Origin: Variovorax terrae
GTDB lineage: Bacteria; Pseudomonadota; Gammaproteobacteria; Burkholderiales; Burkholderiaceae_C
Direction: 5' to 3'
NCBI RefSeq assembly: GCF_022809125.1
Contig: NZ_JALGBI010000002.1
Location: 319,685-383,684, forward strand
DNA length: 64,000 bases
The position numbers were made by a program, and so were the translations under genes. Below the pieces are notes generated by a model, which saw only the letters and a program-made list of their open reading frames with translations, did not search any database and was not told the DNA's origin. Positions 19,023 through 27,107 of the stretch are shown in pieces. Numbering within the stretch: position 1 is the first letter of the stretch; every line of letters starts with the position of its first letter.

Positions 19023-19616
19023 TCAATCCTGGAAGCGAGCCTTCACCGCGAACTCCGCAACTGGTTTGCGGCCGCTTGGCGTTTCCCGTGCCTGCAGGCG
19101 CTCCGGCAGGCTGGCGCGGTCGCCGAGCTTGCCAATGGCCATGGCCGCCTCCACACGCTGAGTTGAGGGCACGCCCAGCTGGGTCTTGATGCGATCCATG
19201 TGGATGCCGTTCAAGGTGTGCGTGTACAGGCCCTCGCGCCGGGCCTGCAGCGCGAGCAAGGCGCAGGCCGCACCGGTGTCGAAGGCGTGGCTGTGCGAGG
19301 GCGACAACGCCTCGGCCATCGGCAGCTTGATGTGCGTCTCCGACGCGACGAAGATCAGTGCCGAGGCATTCTTTGCCCACATGGCGTTGAATGGCATCAG
19401 CAGGTCGACGAACTCTGTCCAGCGCGGCTCCTGGCGTAGCGCGAAGGCAAACCGCCAGGGTTGCCAGTTGAAAGCCGATGGCGCCCAGCGCGCCGCTTCG
19501 AACAGCGGATGCAGGCTGGCTTCGGTGAGTTCGAAGGCGGGGTCGAAGGCGCGCGGTGACCAGCGATCCAGAAACAGGCCGTCGACGGGGACGTCGGCGA
19601 TGCGTTCGTTGCTCAT
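19023..19616 (-). CDS. Nitroreductase family protein
   Basis: A 197-residue FMN-dependent nitroreductase-fold protein. It has the N-terminal FMN-contact motif DRWSPRAFD, the second segment AARWAPSAFNWQPWRF and a late GKLGDRASLP. AAAGGAAA precedes the ATG at 19616, which overlaps the VOC protein's stop by 4 bases. The family reduces nitro groups, quinones or enones with NAD(P)H. Confidence 0.88.
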   Translation of the reverse strand: MSNERIADVPVDGLFLDRWSPRAFDPAFELTEASLHPLFEAARWAPSAFNWQPWRFAFALRQEPRWTEFVDLLMPFNAMWAKNASALIFVASETHIKLPMAEALSPSHSHAFDTGAACALLALQARREGLYTHTLNGIHMDRIKTQLGVPSTQRVEAAMAIGKLGDRASLPERLQARETPSGRKPVAEFAVKARFQD

Positions 19617-20086
19617 TGTTTTCCTTTCGCGGCTTGGGCCCGCTCTTGCAGCACACCGGCCTTCATGGCACGGTTGACTTCCAGGTATTGCGCCGCGCAG
19701 TCGGGCGGCAGCAGTTCGCACAGGGCCTCGTTCTCGATCCACAGCTCCACCAACGGGAACTCTGCGCGCTGCGTGCGCCGGCACAGCCAGCCCTGGCGTG
19801 CGGCGATTTCGAGGATCTGCTCCGTGCTCGCCGGTACGCTCAGCGCGAAATGAGTGGCTGTGCGCCCGCTGTCGCGCGTGGCATGGACGAAGCCGGGTGC
19901 GCCGGGATCAAGCGTGGTACCCAGTGGGTGGATCTCGATCTCGGTGCCGACGTCGTCGAGCTGGAACACCATGAAGCTGCCCTGATTGGGGCGGAAGGGA
20001 ATAACCAGGCCGCCGCCAAAGATGTCGGCAAACACGGTGGCCACGTTGCGCGGATTGCGCGCGGCGATGGAGAGGTGGTGGATCAT
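19613..20086 (-). CDS. VOC family protein (glyoxalase/dioxygenase fold)
   Basis: A 157-residue vicinal-oxygen-chelate protein, starting MIHHLSIAARNPRNVATVF. Candidate metal ligands are the histidines in HHLSI and THFAL and the glutamate of ELWIENEALCELL. Overlaps of 4 bases on both sides show coupling in the minus-strand operon. VOC members include lyases, isomerases and ring-cleaving dioxygenases; which applies here is open. Confidence 0.8.
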   Translation of the reverse strand: MIHHLSIAARNPRNVATVFADIFGGGLVIPFRPNQGSFMVFQLDDVGTEIEIHPLGTTLDPGAPGFVHATRDSGRTATHFALSVPASTEQILEIAARQGWLCRRTQRAEFPLVELWIENEALCELLPPDCAAQYLEVNRAMKAGVLQERAQAAKGKQ

Positions 20087-21354
20087 GAAGGAAAGCGCTT
20101 TTGCAGCCAGGTAACGACGATCCGCAGCGCCGCTTCGCGCCCGCCCTGATCGGGCGCCGAGGGCAGCGGCAGGCCGAAGTGATCACCGTCCACGTGCGCA
20201 ATTTCCTTGTCGGCGGCAGGCGATTGCGCGTAGATGGTTTCGGCATTGAGGGGGTGAATCGCGCTGTCGCCGGTGTAATCCATCACCAGCGTGGGCACGT
20301 CGACCCTGGGCAGGTTGTCCAGCACCGAGGCGCGCGAGGCATGGCCGGACCACAGGCTCAGCCAGGCGCGTGGCGTGAGATTCTTGGCAAAGCCGGCCTC
20401 GGTATAGTTGGACAGGTCCGGGCGCACCGACATGATGGAGCCGTAGGTGCGCTTGGATGGGTCGATCGACAGGTCGGTCACCGCCGGGTTCGCATCGGTG
20501 CGGTAGACGTTCATGAAGCGGCCCAGCAGCGCGCGGCGCAGCACGAAGGCCCGGCGCTCAGCCGGCAGTTTCTCGAAATCGGGCTGGCGCGCGATCTCCT
20601 GGAAGTAGCGCTGCTCCTCGATATAGCCGCGGGCGATGGCATCGATGCGGGCTACGCGCGCGCTCTGCGCCTCCCGATACCGCGCGAGGAACTCGCGGCT
20701 GTAGCTGCTTAACGCCGGTGGTTCCTTGAAGCCGTTCCTGGGGTTGTACATGTCGAGTTCGGGGTCCAGGGACAGCGGATCGCTTTCATCGGTGACCGAT
20801 GGGTCGATCTCGCTCAGCATGGTCTTGCCCGCGCCCAGGTGAGACGCAATGAACATGATGCCGTCGGCCGGCGGCATGTTGAATCCATTGAGGTCGAACG
20901 GGTCTCCGGCGGCGGTGTCCGCGAGGCGCTGGCCGATCGGTGTCACGGCCTGCGATTGGTAGAAGCTGAAGATGGAGCCGCCACCGCTGTAGCCGAGCAG
21001 CACCACCTTCTCGAAGCCGCGGCTGCGCATGCTGACCATCATCGCCGCGACATCGGCCAGCAGCAGTTCATGGCTGGCGGCCACGTCGTTGCCCGGCCAG
21101 CGGCTCTCTTGCGCGAACACCGCGTAGCCGCCCTCCACCAGTGCAGGGATCGCGTAGTGGCGCGTCATGTCGCCGCGGGGGTGCAGGATGCATACCAGCG
21201 TCCTTTCGCTGCGCCTGCGGTAGAGCACGCCCTTGGACTTTCCGCCGTCCTGGGCCACCACGCTCACGATCTCGGGCACCACGCCTTCGGGTGGGGTTTC
21301 AAAACTCAACAGATCTCTTCCGGCGCCGTAGCGGCCGATTCTGGGCAGGCTCAT
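20083..21354 (-). CDS. Alpha/beta hydrolase
   Basis: A 423-residue alpha/beta hydrolase with nucleophile elbow GYSGGGS near residue 130, a late aspartate in VMDYTGD and a histidine in HVDGDHFG. There is no signal peptide, so it is likely cytoplasmic, unlike the two lipoprotein hydrolases nearby. ATG 21354 is preceded by GAGGAAA; a longer reading to 21444 lacks a site. It is the first gene of the minus-strand operon running to 15286. Confidence 0.85.
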   Translation of the reverse strand: MSLPRIGRYGAGRDLLSFETPPEGVVPEIVSVVAQDGGKSKGVLYRRRSERTLVCILHPRGDMTRHYAIPALVEGGYAVFAQESRWPGNDVAASHELLLADVAAMMVSMRSRGFEKVVLLGYSGGGSIFSFYQSQAVTPIGQRLADTAAGDPFDLNGFNMPPADGIMFIASHLGAGKTMLSEIDPSVTDESDPLSLDPELDMYNPRNGFKEPPALSSYSREFLARYREAQSARVARIDAIARGYIEEQRYFQEIARQPDFEKLPAERRAFVLRRALLGRFMNVYRTDANPAVTDLSIDPSKRTYGSIMSVRPDLSNYTEAGFAKNLTPRAWLSLWSGHASRASVLDNLPRVDVPTLVMDYTGDSAIHPLNAETIYAQSPAADKEIAHVDGDHFGLPLPSAPDQGGREAALRIVVTWLQKRFPS

Positions 21355-21540
21355 TGCGTTGTTTCCTCGATTTGCATTGATCGCAATGTATGGCAGCAGA
21401 ACGGGTTCTTTGCCTGTTGCGAGGGCGTGGACAGCAGATATCAAAGTTTCATCAAAAGGAACCGGACGAATAGGTCTTCATCTATGGAGCCGGGCGGCCG
21501 ACCATGGCTGGCGGCCGCGGAGGTATGGAGGCGGCTGCTT

Positions 21541-21548
21541 GTTGCAAC
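21541..21548. promoter_or_regulatory. Short palindrome upstream of the porin gene
   Basis: GTTGCAAC lies 33 bases before the porin start. GTTGC/GCAAC inverted pairs also occur upstream of the other porin gene at 51865-51880 and 51996-52007. It may be a shared regulatory element, or chance. Confidence 0.25.
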
Positions 21549-21580
21549 ACACCGTTTGCCTCGACAACCTGGAGACACAG

Positions 21581-22711
21581 ATGAAGAAACTGATTTCGAA
21601 ACCCAATACCCTCGCCTTGCTTCTGCTGGGCTTGGCCAGTTCCGCGCACGCGCAGAGTTCGGTGACGCTGTTCGGCCTGCTTGACGCCAATATTGGTCGC
21701 TACAAGGGGGCGGCGGCCGGTGTGACACCGGCCGATACCACGATAACGCGCCAGGATGCCAGCGGCCTGTCCACCAGCTATTTCGGCGTGCGTGGTACGG
21801 AGGACCTGGGCGGCGGTCTCTCCGCCAACTTCGAACTGCAGAGCTTCATCCGAAACGACACCGGGCAACCCGGCCGCAGCGACGCGATCTGCGCCGGTCC
21901 GCCGGCACCCGCGCCCGCGTGCTCGGCGGTCAATGTGGGGGCCGACCCGTTCTGGTCCAAGGCCGCGTTCGTCGGCCTGGGCAGCAATACCCTGGGTCGG
22001 GTGCGCCTGGGGCAGATCACCACCGCGATCTTCATCAGCTCGACGTCCTCCAACGCGTTCGGCGACTCGACGTCGTTTTCACCGATCAACCTGCTGATGT
22101 TCATCGGCTCGCCTCTGGCCGGTGGCACGGGCTGGAGCAACAGCATTGCCTACGACTCGCCCAGTCTTGGCGGCTTCAACTTCAACCTCCAAAAGTCACT
22201 CTCTGAAGGCTCCGGCGGTGGCAACGTCGGCGGGCGCGTGGCGTATGCGGGAGGGCCGTTCACTGCATCCTTGGCCTACTCCGATGTCAAGAAGGATCCC
22301 ATCACGTTTTCCGACGGAACGACCAGCAACAATACCAAGAACACGCTGGCTGGCGTCTCCTATGATTTCCAGACGGTGAAGCTGTTCGGCCATCTCGGCC
22401 AGATCAAGAGCGACGGCAGCGCCACCGCAACGACCGCCGACGACAACATCACCCACAAGGTATGGGATATCAGCGCGCTGGTTCCCGTCGGTGCCGGCAG
22501 GGTCATGGTCGGCTACGGCTCCCGCAAGGGCGACGAGAGGTTTGCGTCGAAGCGCAGCCTGGCTTCGGTCGGCTACGCCTACAGCCTGTCCAAGCGGACC
22601 GACCTCTATGTCTTGCTGCGCAATGACCGCAATCGCGCGGCTGGCACCGTGGCGCCCGCCGTCGAGGCCAGGGGCACGAGTTACGCGCTGGGTGTTCGCC
22701 ATTTCTTCTGA
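21581..22711 (+). CDS. Gram-negative porin
   Basis: A 376-residue outer-membrane beta-barrel porin of the betaproteobacterial type. A signal peptide ends in SSAHA-Q and is followed by the hallmark [30 protein letters not shown] and a C-terminal aromatic residue (HFF) for outer-membrane assembly are present. GGAG precedes the ATG at 21581. It diverges from the hydrolase operon and probably lets that pathway's substrates cross the outer membrane. Confidence 0.93.
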   Translation: MKKLISKPNTLALLLLGLASSAHAQSSVTLFGLLDANIGRYKGAAAGVTPADTTITRQDASGLSTSYFGVRGTEDLGGGLSANFELQSFIRNDTGQPGRSDAICAGPPAPAPACSAVNVGADPFWSKAAFVGLGSNTLGRVRLGQITTAIFISSTSSNAFGDSTSFSPINLLMFIGSPLAGGTGWSNSIAYDSPSLGGFNFNLQKSLSEGSGGGNVGGRVAYAGGPFTASLAYSDVKKDPITFSDGTTSNNTKNTLAGVSYDFQTVKLFGHLGQIKSDGSATATTADDNITHKVWDISALVPVGAGRVMVGYGSRKGDERFASKRSLASVGYAYSLSKRTDLYVLLRNDRNRAAGTVAPAVEARGTSYALGVRHFF

Positions 22712-22796
22712 GCGAAGCACGACGCGATTCGAACCGCCACGCGAAGGCATTAGCGTGGCCGGTTGCAGCCACTGGATGACGGGCCGCGCTCAGGGC

Positions 22797-22822
22797 GGCG
22801 GTCGTCCAGGGCCGCGACCGCC
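22797..22822 (+). terminator. Hairpin downstream of the porin gene
   Basis: GGCGGTCG at 22797-22804 pairs with CGACCGCC at 22815-22822 across a 10-base loop, followed by TCACTTTT. The T-run is short, so this is a weak factor-independent terminator candidate. Confidence 0.45.
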
Positions 22823-22830
22823 TCACTTTT

Positions 22831-22848
22831 CATACGTTTGATGTATGG
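22831..22848. promoter_or_regulatory. CATAC-N7-GTATGG element before the azoreductase gene
   Basis: CATAC-GTTTGAT-GTATGG matches the inner part of the large inverted repeat at 10768-10800 (CATAC-GTTGAAA-GTATGG), with the same spacing. It lies 81 bases before the azoreductase start. A common regulator may bind both. Confidence 0.4.
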
Positions 22849-22928
22849 ATTTCGCCATGCATCCGGTATTGGCTCCTTTCATGCGCCATGGCTAGCATGG
22901 GACGGAGAATTCACCACCTCTTTCTTTG

Positions 22929-23585
22929 ATGAATATCCTGCATATTGACTCCAGTCCGATGTTCGAAACATCGAATTCCAGAAAACTGTCGGCAATGGTC
23001 GTCGCGTTATTGCAGGAGCGATATCCGGGTTGCAATATCCTTCACAAGGATCTCGCGCGTGATCCGCCGCCGCACCTGACTCAGGATGTCTACCTCGCGT
23101 ACCGCCGGCCAGAGGCTGAGCTGACCCCGCAGCAGCGGAGGGAGCGAGCTGTCACTGACGCCCACATCGAGCAGTTTCTTGCTTCAGATATCGTGGTCAT
23201 CGGGGCGCCGCTCTACAACCTCTCCCTTCCAACTCAACTCAAGGCATGGATCGACCGGATCTCGCAACCGGGCCGCACGTTCCGGTACGCAGAGCGAGGG
23301 ATCGTGGGCCTTGTGTCCAATGTCCGCGTGATTGTTGCCTCCAGCCGCGGCGGCCTGTATTCGCTGAGCGAAGAGGGGCGCGCGAGGGACTTCCAGGAGA
23401 GATACCTGCTTGCCGCGTTGAAGACGCTGGGCATCGCGCACATCGATATCGTGCGGGTTGAAGGCGTCAACATGAGCGCTGACAGGCGAGCCGAGGCCTA
23501 TGCGAAGGCGCAAGCCGCGGCGGACGACATCGTTTCGTCGATTCTTGCCTCCCGGCCGCAGTGGCAGCGGGCAGCCCTGGTCTGA
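22929..23585 (+). CDS. FMN-dependent NADH-azoreductase-like flavodoxin-fold protein
   Basis: A 218-residue protein of the AzoR/NAD(P)H quinone oxidoreductase family. The FMN-phosphate loop is in MNILHIDSSPMFETSNSRKL. The active-site motif is APLYNLSLPTQLKAWIDRIS with GRTFRYAE after it, and SSRGGLYS contacts FMN. The family reduces quinones and azo bonds with NAD(P)H. ATG 22929 was preferred over the upstream TTG. The next gene follows after 4 bases. Confidence 0.88.
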   Translation: MNILHIDSSPMFETSNSRKLSAMVVALLQERYPGCNILHKDLARDPPPHLTQDVYLAYRRPEAELTPQQRRERAVTDAHIEQFLASDIVVIGAPLYNLSLPTQLKAWIDRISQPGRTFRYAERGIVGLVSNVRVIVASSRGGLYSLSEEGRARDFQERYLLAALKTLGIAHIDIVRVEGVNMSADRRAEAYAKAQAAADDIVSSILASRPQWQRAALV

Positions 23586-23589
23586 CGCC

Positions 23590-24231
23590 ATGGTGAGCTG
23601 TCTCACGCTGCTCAACAGCACGCACGTTCTTGCGGGGCACGTTGAAGGCCTCAATCACACGCTGTGCGGCCTGGCCATCGCCGAGGCCGATACGCAGCCG
23701 GGGCTGATCGCGTCGGTGCCTGGTGCCGCTACCTGCCAGCGATGTCAGAGCATGCTGCACGTCGGGGCAATGTCGCACGTGGCGCAAGAGCGACCCCTCG
23801 ATACCAGGACACTCGTCAAACGGCTGATCGATCGGCTGAACGCAAACGACTCGACGCATCTGGAAAAGATGCTGGACGGCCCGCTGCTCGGCGCGCTTTC
23901 TTCGCAGCGTCTGGGGCGCCTGCACGAGCTTTTCCCGGGATGGCACGCGACGGTCGATGAGCTGATCGCGGAAGAGGGCAGCGCTGTCCTTCGCTACCAG
24001 GTGAGCTGCTCTGATGCCTTCGGCTTGCTCGGCTGCATCGGGCCTTCGGTCAAGACCGGGCAGGCTGTCGTTCTGCGTCTTGCGAACCACAGGATCACCG
24101 ACGCCTGCCCCATTGTCGACGACTTCGCATTCTGGTCAGGCCTGGCCAAGACCAGCGATGCCGCGTGCGCGCATTGCACATCCAATTTCAATTCCGCGAA
24201 AGGAAGCAGTCGTGACAACCATTACTCTTGA
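23590..24231 (+). CDS. Hypothetical protein: Cys-motif N-terminus with SnoaL/NTF2-like C-terminus
   Basis: A 213-residue protein of unknown function. Residues about 15-60 contain LNHTLCGLA and later TCQRCQ, a His/Cys spacing that could bind a metal ion. From about residue 75 (RTLVKRLIDRLNANDS) to the end, the pattern fits a SnoaL-like polyketide-cyclase or ester-cyclase fold. It starts 4 bases after the azoreductase stop and its end overlaps the next gene by 20 bases, so the three are probably one transcript. No enzymatic role can be assigned. Confidence 0.6.
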   Translation: MVSCLTLLNSTHVLAGHVEGLNHTLCGLAIAEADTQPGLIASVPGAATCQRCQSMLHVGAMSHVAQERPLDTRTLVKRLIDRLNANDSTHLEKMLDGPLLGALSSQRLGRLHELFPGWHATVDELIAEEGSAVLRYQVSCSDAFGLLGCIGPSVKTGQAVVLRLANHRITDACPIVDDFAFWSGLAKTSDAACAHCTSNFNSAKGSSRDNHYS

Positions 24232-24652
24232 CCAAGCCACCCAGGTGGTGGACGCGGGCCTGCGCCATGCCCGCGAGCTGGGCCTGAATCCCTTGACTTT
24301 CGCTGTTCTCGATGCTGGCGGACACATGGTCGTGCTCAAGCGCGAAGATACCTCGGGCATCCTGCGGCCCGACATCGCCTACGGCAAGGCATGGGGCGCG
24401 TTGGGGATGGGGCATGGCAGCCGGTCGCTCGCGCAACGGGCAGAGAAGGCGCCGGCATTCTTCACCGCGCTGGCCAGCGTTTCGCAAGGGCGCATGATTC
24501 CAGTTCCCGGCGGCGTGCTGATCCGCAATGCGGCGGGTGCCGTGCTGGGCGCCGTGGGTGTCAGCGGGGATATGCCGGACAACGATGAAGCCTGCGCGGT
24601 TTATGGCATCGAGTCCGCTCGGCTTGTGGCCGACCCCGGCCTGGCGCACTAG
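24212..24652 (+). CDS. GlcG/HbpS family heme-binding-like protein
   Basis: A 146-residue protein of the GlcG/HbpS (DUF336) family. Start GTG 24212 follows AAAGGAAG by 5 bases. The family pattern is clear: VVDAGLRHARELGL, FAVLDAGGHMVVLKRED, and a C-terminal GAVGVSGD. Members bind heme, or act as small accessory proteins in catabolic clusters. It overlaps the previous gene and ends tail-to-tail with tetR, whose stop overlaps its own by 4 bases. Confidence 0.85.
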   Translation: MTTITLDQATQVVDAGLRHARELGLNPLTFAVLDAGGHMVVLKREDTSGILRPDIAYGKAWGALGMGHGSRSLAQRAEKAPAFFTALASVSQGRMIPVPGGVLIRNAAGAVLGAVGVSGDMPDNDEACAVYGIESARLVADPGLAH

Positions 24653-25293
24653 GCAGGCGGCCGAGGCAGCGGCAACGCGGCGATGCGCTGCGCTTCCTTC
24701 GCGGGCATTCCGAGTCCCTGCAGCACCATGGCGGCGATCAGTTCCGGAAAGTTCACGGGAGTCGGCTCGGAGATCGCTGCACGGATGGCCAAGGTAATGG
24801 TGCCCATGCTCAAGGCCAGCGCCGCCTGCAGAGACCGCCAATGAAACCGGCCGAGCTTCTTCCCGTTTTCCAGGTCTTCCAGGACACCGCGCCGCATTTC
24901 ATCGCTCACGGCGCCGCCCGACAAGGGGATCATCCTGACAAGCAAGCCGCCTTGGTGCGGATGGCTCACGCTCATTTCGATGAATTTTCGGATGGCAATG
25001 GCTACCCTTTGCGCCGGGTCGCCAGCCAGGGCGAACAGCGGGAGAATTTCCTGGTCCACGCTGTCAGCCACATGGGCTGCCGCCGCGATCAGCAACTCGT
25101 CGCGGCTCTTGAAGTAGTTGTAGAACGTTCCCCGAGCGACTTCAGCCGCTTCGATGAAGTCGTCGATCGTCGGGGCATCAAAGCCCTTTTCCGAGATGAC
25201 CTGAAGGGCGACCTGGATGAGTGCGGCGCGTGTTTTCTCACGCTTGATCTCGCCGATTCTTGCCCTGCCTTGAAGAGGTTTCCTGGGTGCCAT
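24649..25293 (-). CDS. TetR family transcriptional regulator
   Basis: A 214-residue TetR-type repressor from the ATG at 25293; an in-frame ATG at 25335 is possible but would put it inside a probable operator. The N-terminal helix-turn-helix spans about residues 15-62 (GFDAPTIDDFIEAAEVARG, then TFYNYFKSRDELL). The C-terminal part is a variable ligand-binding domain. It diverges from the cupin-Bug-SnoaL group, with a 27-bp near-palindrome between them. Confidence 0.9.
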   Translation of the reverse strand: MAPRKPLQGRARIGEIKREKTRAALIQVALQVISEKGFDAPTIDDFIEAAEVARGTFYNYFKSRDELLIAAAAHVADSVDQEILPLFALAGDPAQRVAIAIRKFIEMSVSHPHQGGLLVRMIPLSGGAVSDEMRRGVLEDLENGKKLGRFHWRSLQAALALSMGTITLAIRAAISEPTPVNFPELIAAMVLQGLGMPAKEAQRIAALPLPRPPA

Positions 25294-25328
25294 GGCGCCG
25301 ATTGTTGCAGACCATCTGGAGGTCGGGA

Positions 25329-25341
25329 TTTCCATTGAATG
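25329..25341. promoter_or_regulatory. 13-base match to the 9360 operator candidate
   Basis: TTTCCATTGAATG is the exact reverse complement of bases 9364-9376 in the BTAD-PAS intergenic region. It lies just upstream of the chosen tetR start. Confidence 0.35.
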
Positions 25342-25354
25342 AAATTGGTAATGT

Positions 25355-25381
25355 ACTGTATTGTCATTTTGACGATATAGT
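25355..25381. promoter_or_regulatory. 27-bp near-palindrome, candidate TetR operator
   Basis: Twelve-base arms at 25355-25366 and 25370-25381 match at 10 of 12 positions around TTT, with a perfect inner TGTCA/TGACG-type core (GTCA-TTT-TGAC). The size and the place between tetR and the divergent cupin gene are what is expected of a TetR-family operator. Confidence 0.6.
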
Positions 25382-25433
25382 TCATAAATCACTGCGGCGG
25401 TCATTCACGTCAACTTCACGTTGGAACAGAAAC

Positions 25434-26048
25434 ATGGATTGGAAAGCGGAATCAGCCAGGCTTCGCGCCGAGCGTGGCGGCCTGGAGAACTATGAGCCTC
25501 TTCAGCCGTTCGTCTCCAGTCGCTCGCTGGACCGGGCGCTCTGGTACGAAGGCCAGCTCATCGTCATGTACGCGCAGGGCAAGGAGGTCGACAACACCTG
25601 CTGCATCTGGGAGGGCAACATCCCCGAGCACGTCGGCCCGCCGCCGCACATTCACCTGTATGAGCATGAGATCTTCTTCATCATCGAAGGCCATCTCACG
25701 GCGTGGGTGGAAGGCGTCCCCTACGACGTGCCCAAGGACTCGATGATCTTCATGCCCTGCGGCCGGATGCATTGGTTCGTTTCTGCGGCGCCCGTCACGC
25801 GCATGTTCTCGTTGACCGTGACGGCAAGCAAGGAATTTCCCGCCATCAACAACAACGTCGGGCTGTTCAAGTTCATGGGCCGGCCCGCCGGGGCACTCGC
25901 ATTGCCTCAGCTCGAAGCGGTGGAGAAGCTTCCCGACCCGGCGGAAATCCGCCGGGTCAGCCGCGAGTCGGGCTCGGACATCCCCGACCTAGAAAGGATT
26001 GGCTGGCGTCGCGGTTTCGGCGACGGCAGCAAGCACGACAACTCATGA
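25434..26048 (+). CDS. Cupin domain protein
   Basis: A 204-residue protein with a single cupin barrel. Motif 1 is GPPPHIHLYEHEIFFIIEG (two histidines and a glutamate as metal ligands), and the motif 2 region is MPCGRMHWF. The final 50 residues lie outside the barrel. Cupins of this type include dioxygenases, decarboxylases and binding proteins; none can be chosen here. It is first in a group with a Bug-type binding protein and two SnoaL-like proteins, opposite tetR. Confidence 0.8.
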   Translation: MDWKAESARLRAERGGLENYEPLQPFVSSRSLDRALWYEGQLIVMYAQGKEVDNTCCIWEGNIPEHVGPPPHIHLYEHEIFFIIEGHLTAWVEGVPYDVPKDSMIFMPCGRMHWFVSAAPVTRMFSLTVTASKEFPAINNNVGLFKFMGRPAGALALPQLEAVEKLPDPAEIRRVSRESGSDIPDLERIGWRRGFGDGSKHDNS

Positions 26049-26059
26049 GGAGACACGGT

Positions 26060-27076
26060 ATGCACCACACACGCAGACAACTGCTATGCATCGGCGCGGG
26101 ATGGGCGGCGGCGCCAACCCTCGGCATGGCGCAGGACACGATCAGCGCCTATCCGAGCTCGCCGGTGCGCCTGGTCGCGCCCTTTCCGGCCGGGTCGGTA
26201 TTCGACGCGGTAGGGCGAAAGCTGGCTGATTCACTGTCCGCACGAATGAAGGGCAGCGTGGTCATCGACAACAAGACCGGAGCGGGTGGAGCGATCGGTG
26301 CGAGCGAAGTGCTGCGCGCCCCGCCCAACGGCTACACGCTGCTGCTCACCGTGGCGGACCCGCTGGTTACCACGCCGGCGACGATGAGGGTGAGCTACAA
26401 CCCACGCACCGACTTCACGCCGATCATGAAGCTGGTGCGTAGCTACCCGGTACTGCTCATTCACAGCAGCTACAAGAGCACGAACCTCCGGGAGTTTGTC
26501 GAGGAGGCCCGGGCAGCGAGCGCGCCGCTCACGTATGGCTCGTTCGGCACGGGTTCTTTTCCGCAACTGGTCATGGAAAGCGTGGCCAGCAAGGCGGGCG
26601 TGAAGCTGACCAACGTGCCCTATCGCGGCACGCCTCCGGCCATGAACGACATGCTGGCAAACCAGATCACCTTGGCGTTCACCTCGGTCGGCCAGGCGGG
26701 GCCGCTCATTGCACAGGGCAAGGCCCGCGCGCTGGCCATCATGGGGCCCAGCCGTTCGCCGGTATTGCCGCAGATCGCCACGTTCGCGGAATCCGGTTTT
26801 GACAATTTCTTTACCCGCCGGGACAGCTGGCTGGGCTTGCTTGGCCCCGCCAAGATGCCGGCTGACCTGGTGGAGAAGATACGCGGCCACGCACGAGCAG
26901 TCCTGCAGGACCCCGAAATGCTCAAGTGGCTGGCAACACTGGACATGTCGGTCGATTCCGGCACCTCCGCCGCGCAGTTCCGTGCCGACATGGATACCGA
27001 AGTTCTCGCCGTCACCAAGTTCATCCGCGACGAACTCAAGGTCCAGCCGCAGGAACTCAACGAACTGCAACGCTGA
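26060..27076 (+). CDS. Bug family (tripartite tricarboxylate) substrate-binding protein
   Basis: A 338-residue periplasmic binding protein of the Bug/TctC family. The N-terminus has a twin-arginine-like TRRQLL then a hydrophobic signal ending at GMAQ. The mature start YPSSPVRLVAPFPAGS is the family hallmark; NVPYRGTPPAMNDMLANQI and LGLLGPAKMP also fit. No TctA/TctB membrane genes are nearby, as is usual for the many orphan Bug proteins of Burkholderiales. It likely binds a carboxylate linked to the neighbouring enzymes. Confidence 0.92.
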   Translation: MHHTRRQLLCIGAGWAAAPTLGMAQDTISAYPSSPVRLVAPFPAGSVFDAVGRKLADSLSARMKGSVVIDNKTGAGGAIGASEVLRAPPNGYTLLLTVADPLVTTPATMRVSYNPRTDFTPIMKLVRSYPVLLIHSSYKSTNLREFVEEARAASAPLTYGSFGTGSFPQLVMESVASKAGVKLTNVPYRGTPPAMNDMLANQITLAFTSVGQAGPLIAQGKARALAIMGPSRSPVLPQIATFAESGFDNFFTRRDSWLGLLGPAKMPADLVEKIRGHARAVLQDPEMLKWLATLDMSVDSGTSAAQFRADMDTEVLAVTKFIRDELKVQPQELNELQR

Positions 27077-27107
27077 GCAAGACATCAACACCCCGGAACC
27101 ACCTACC

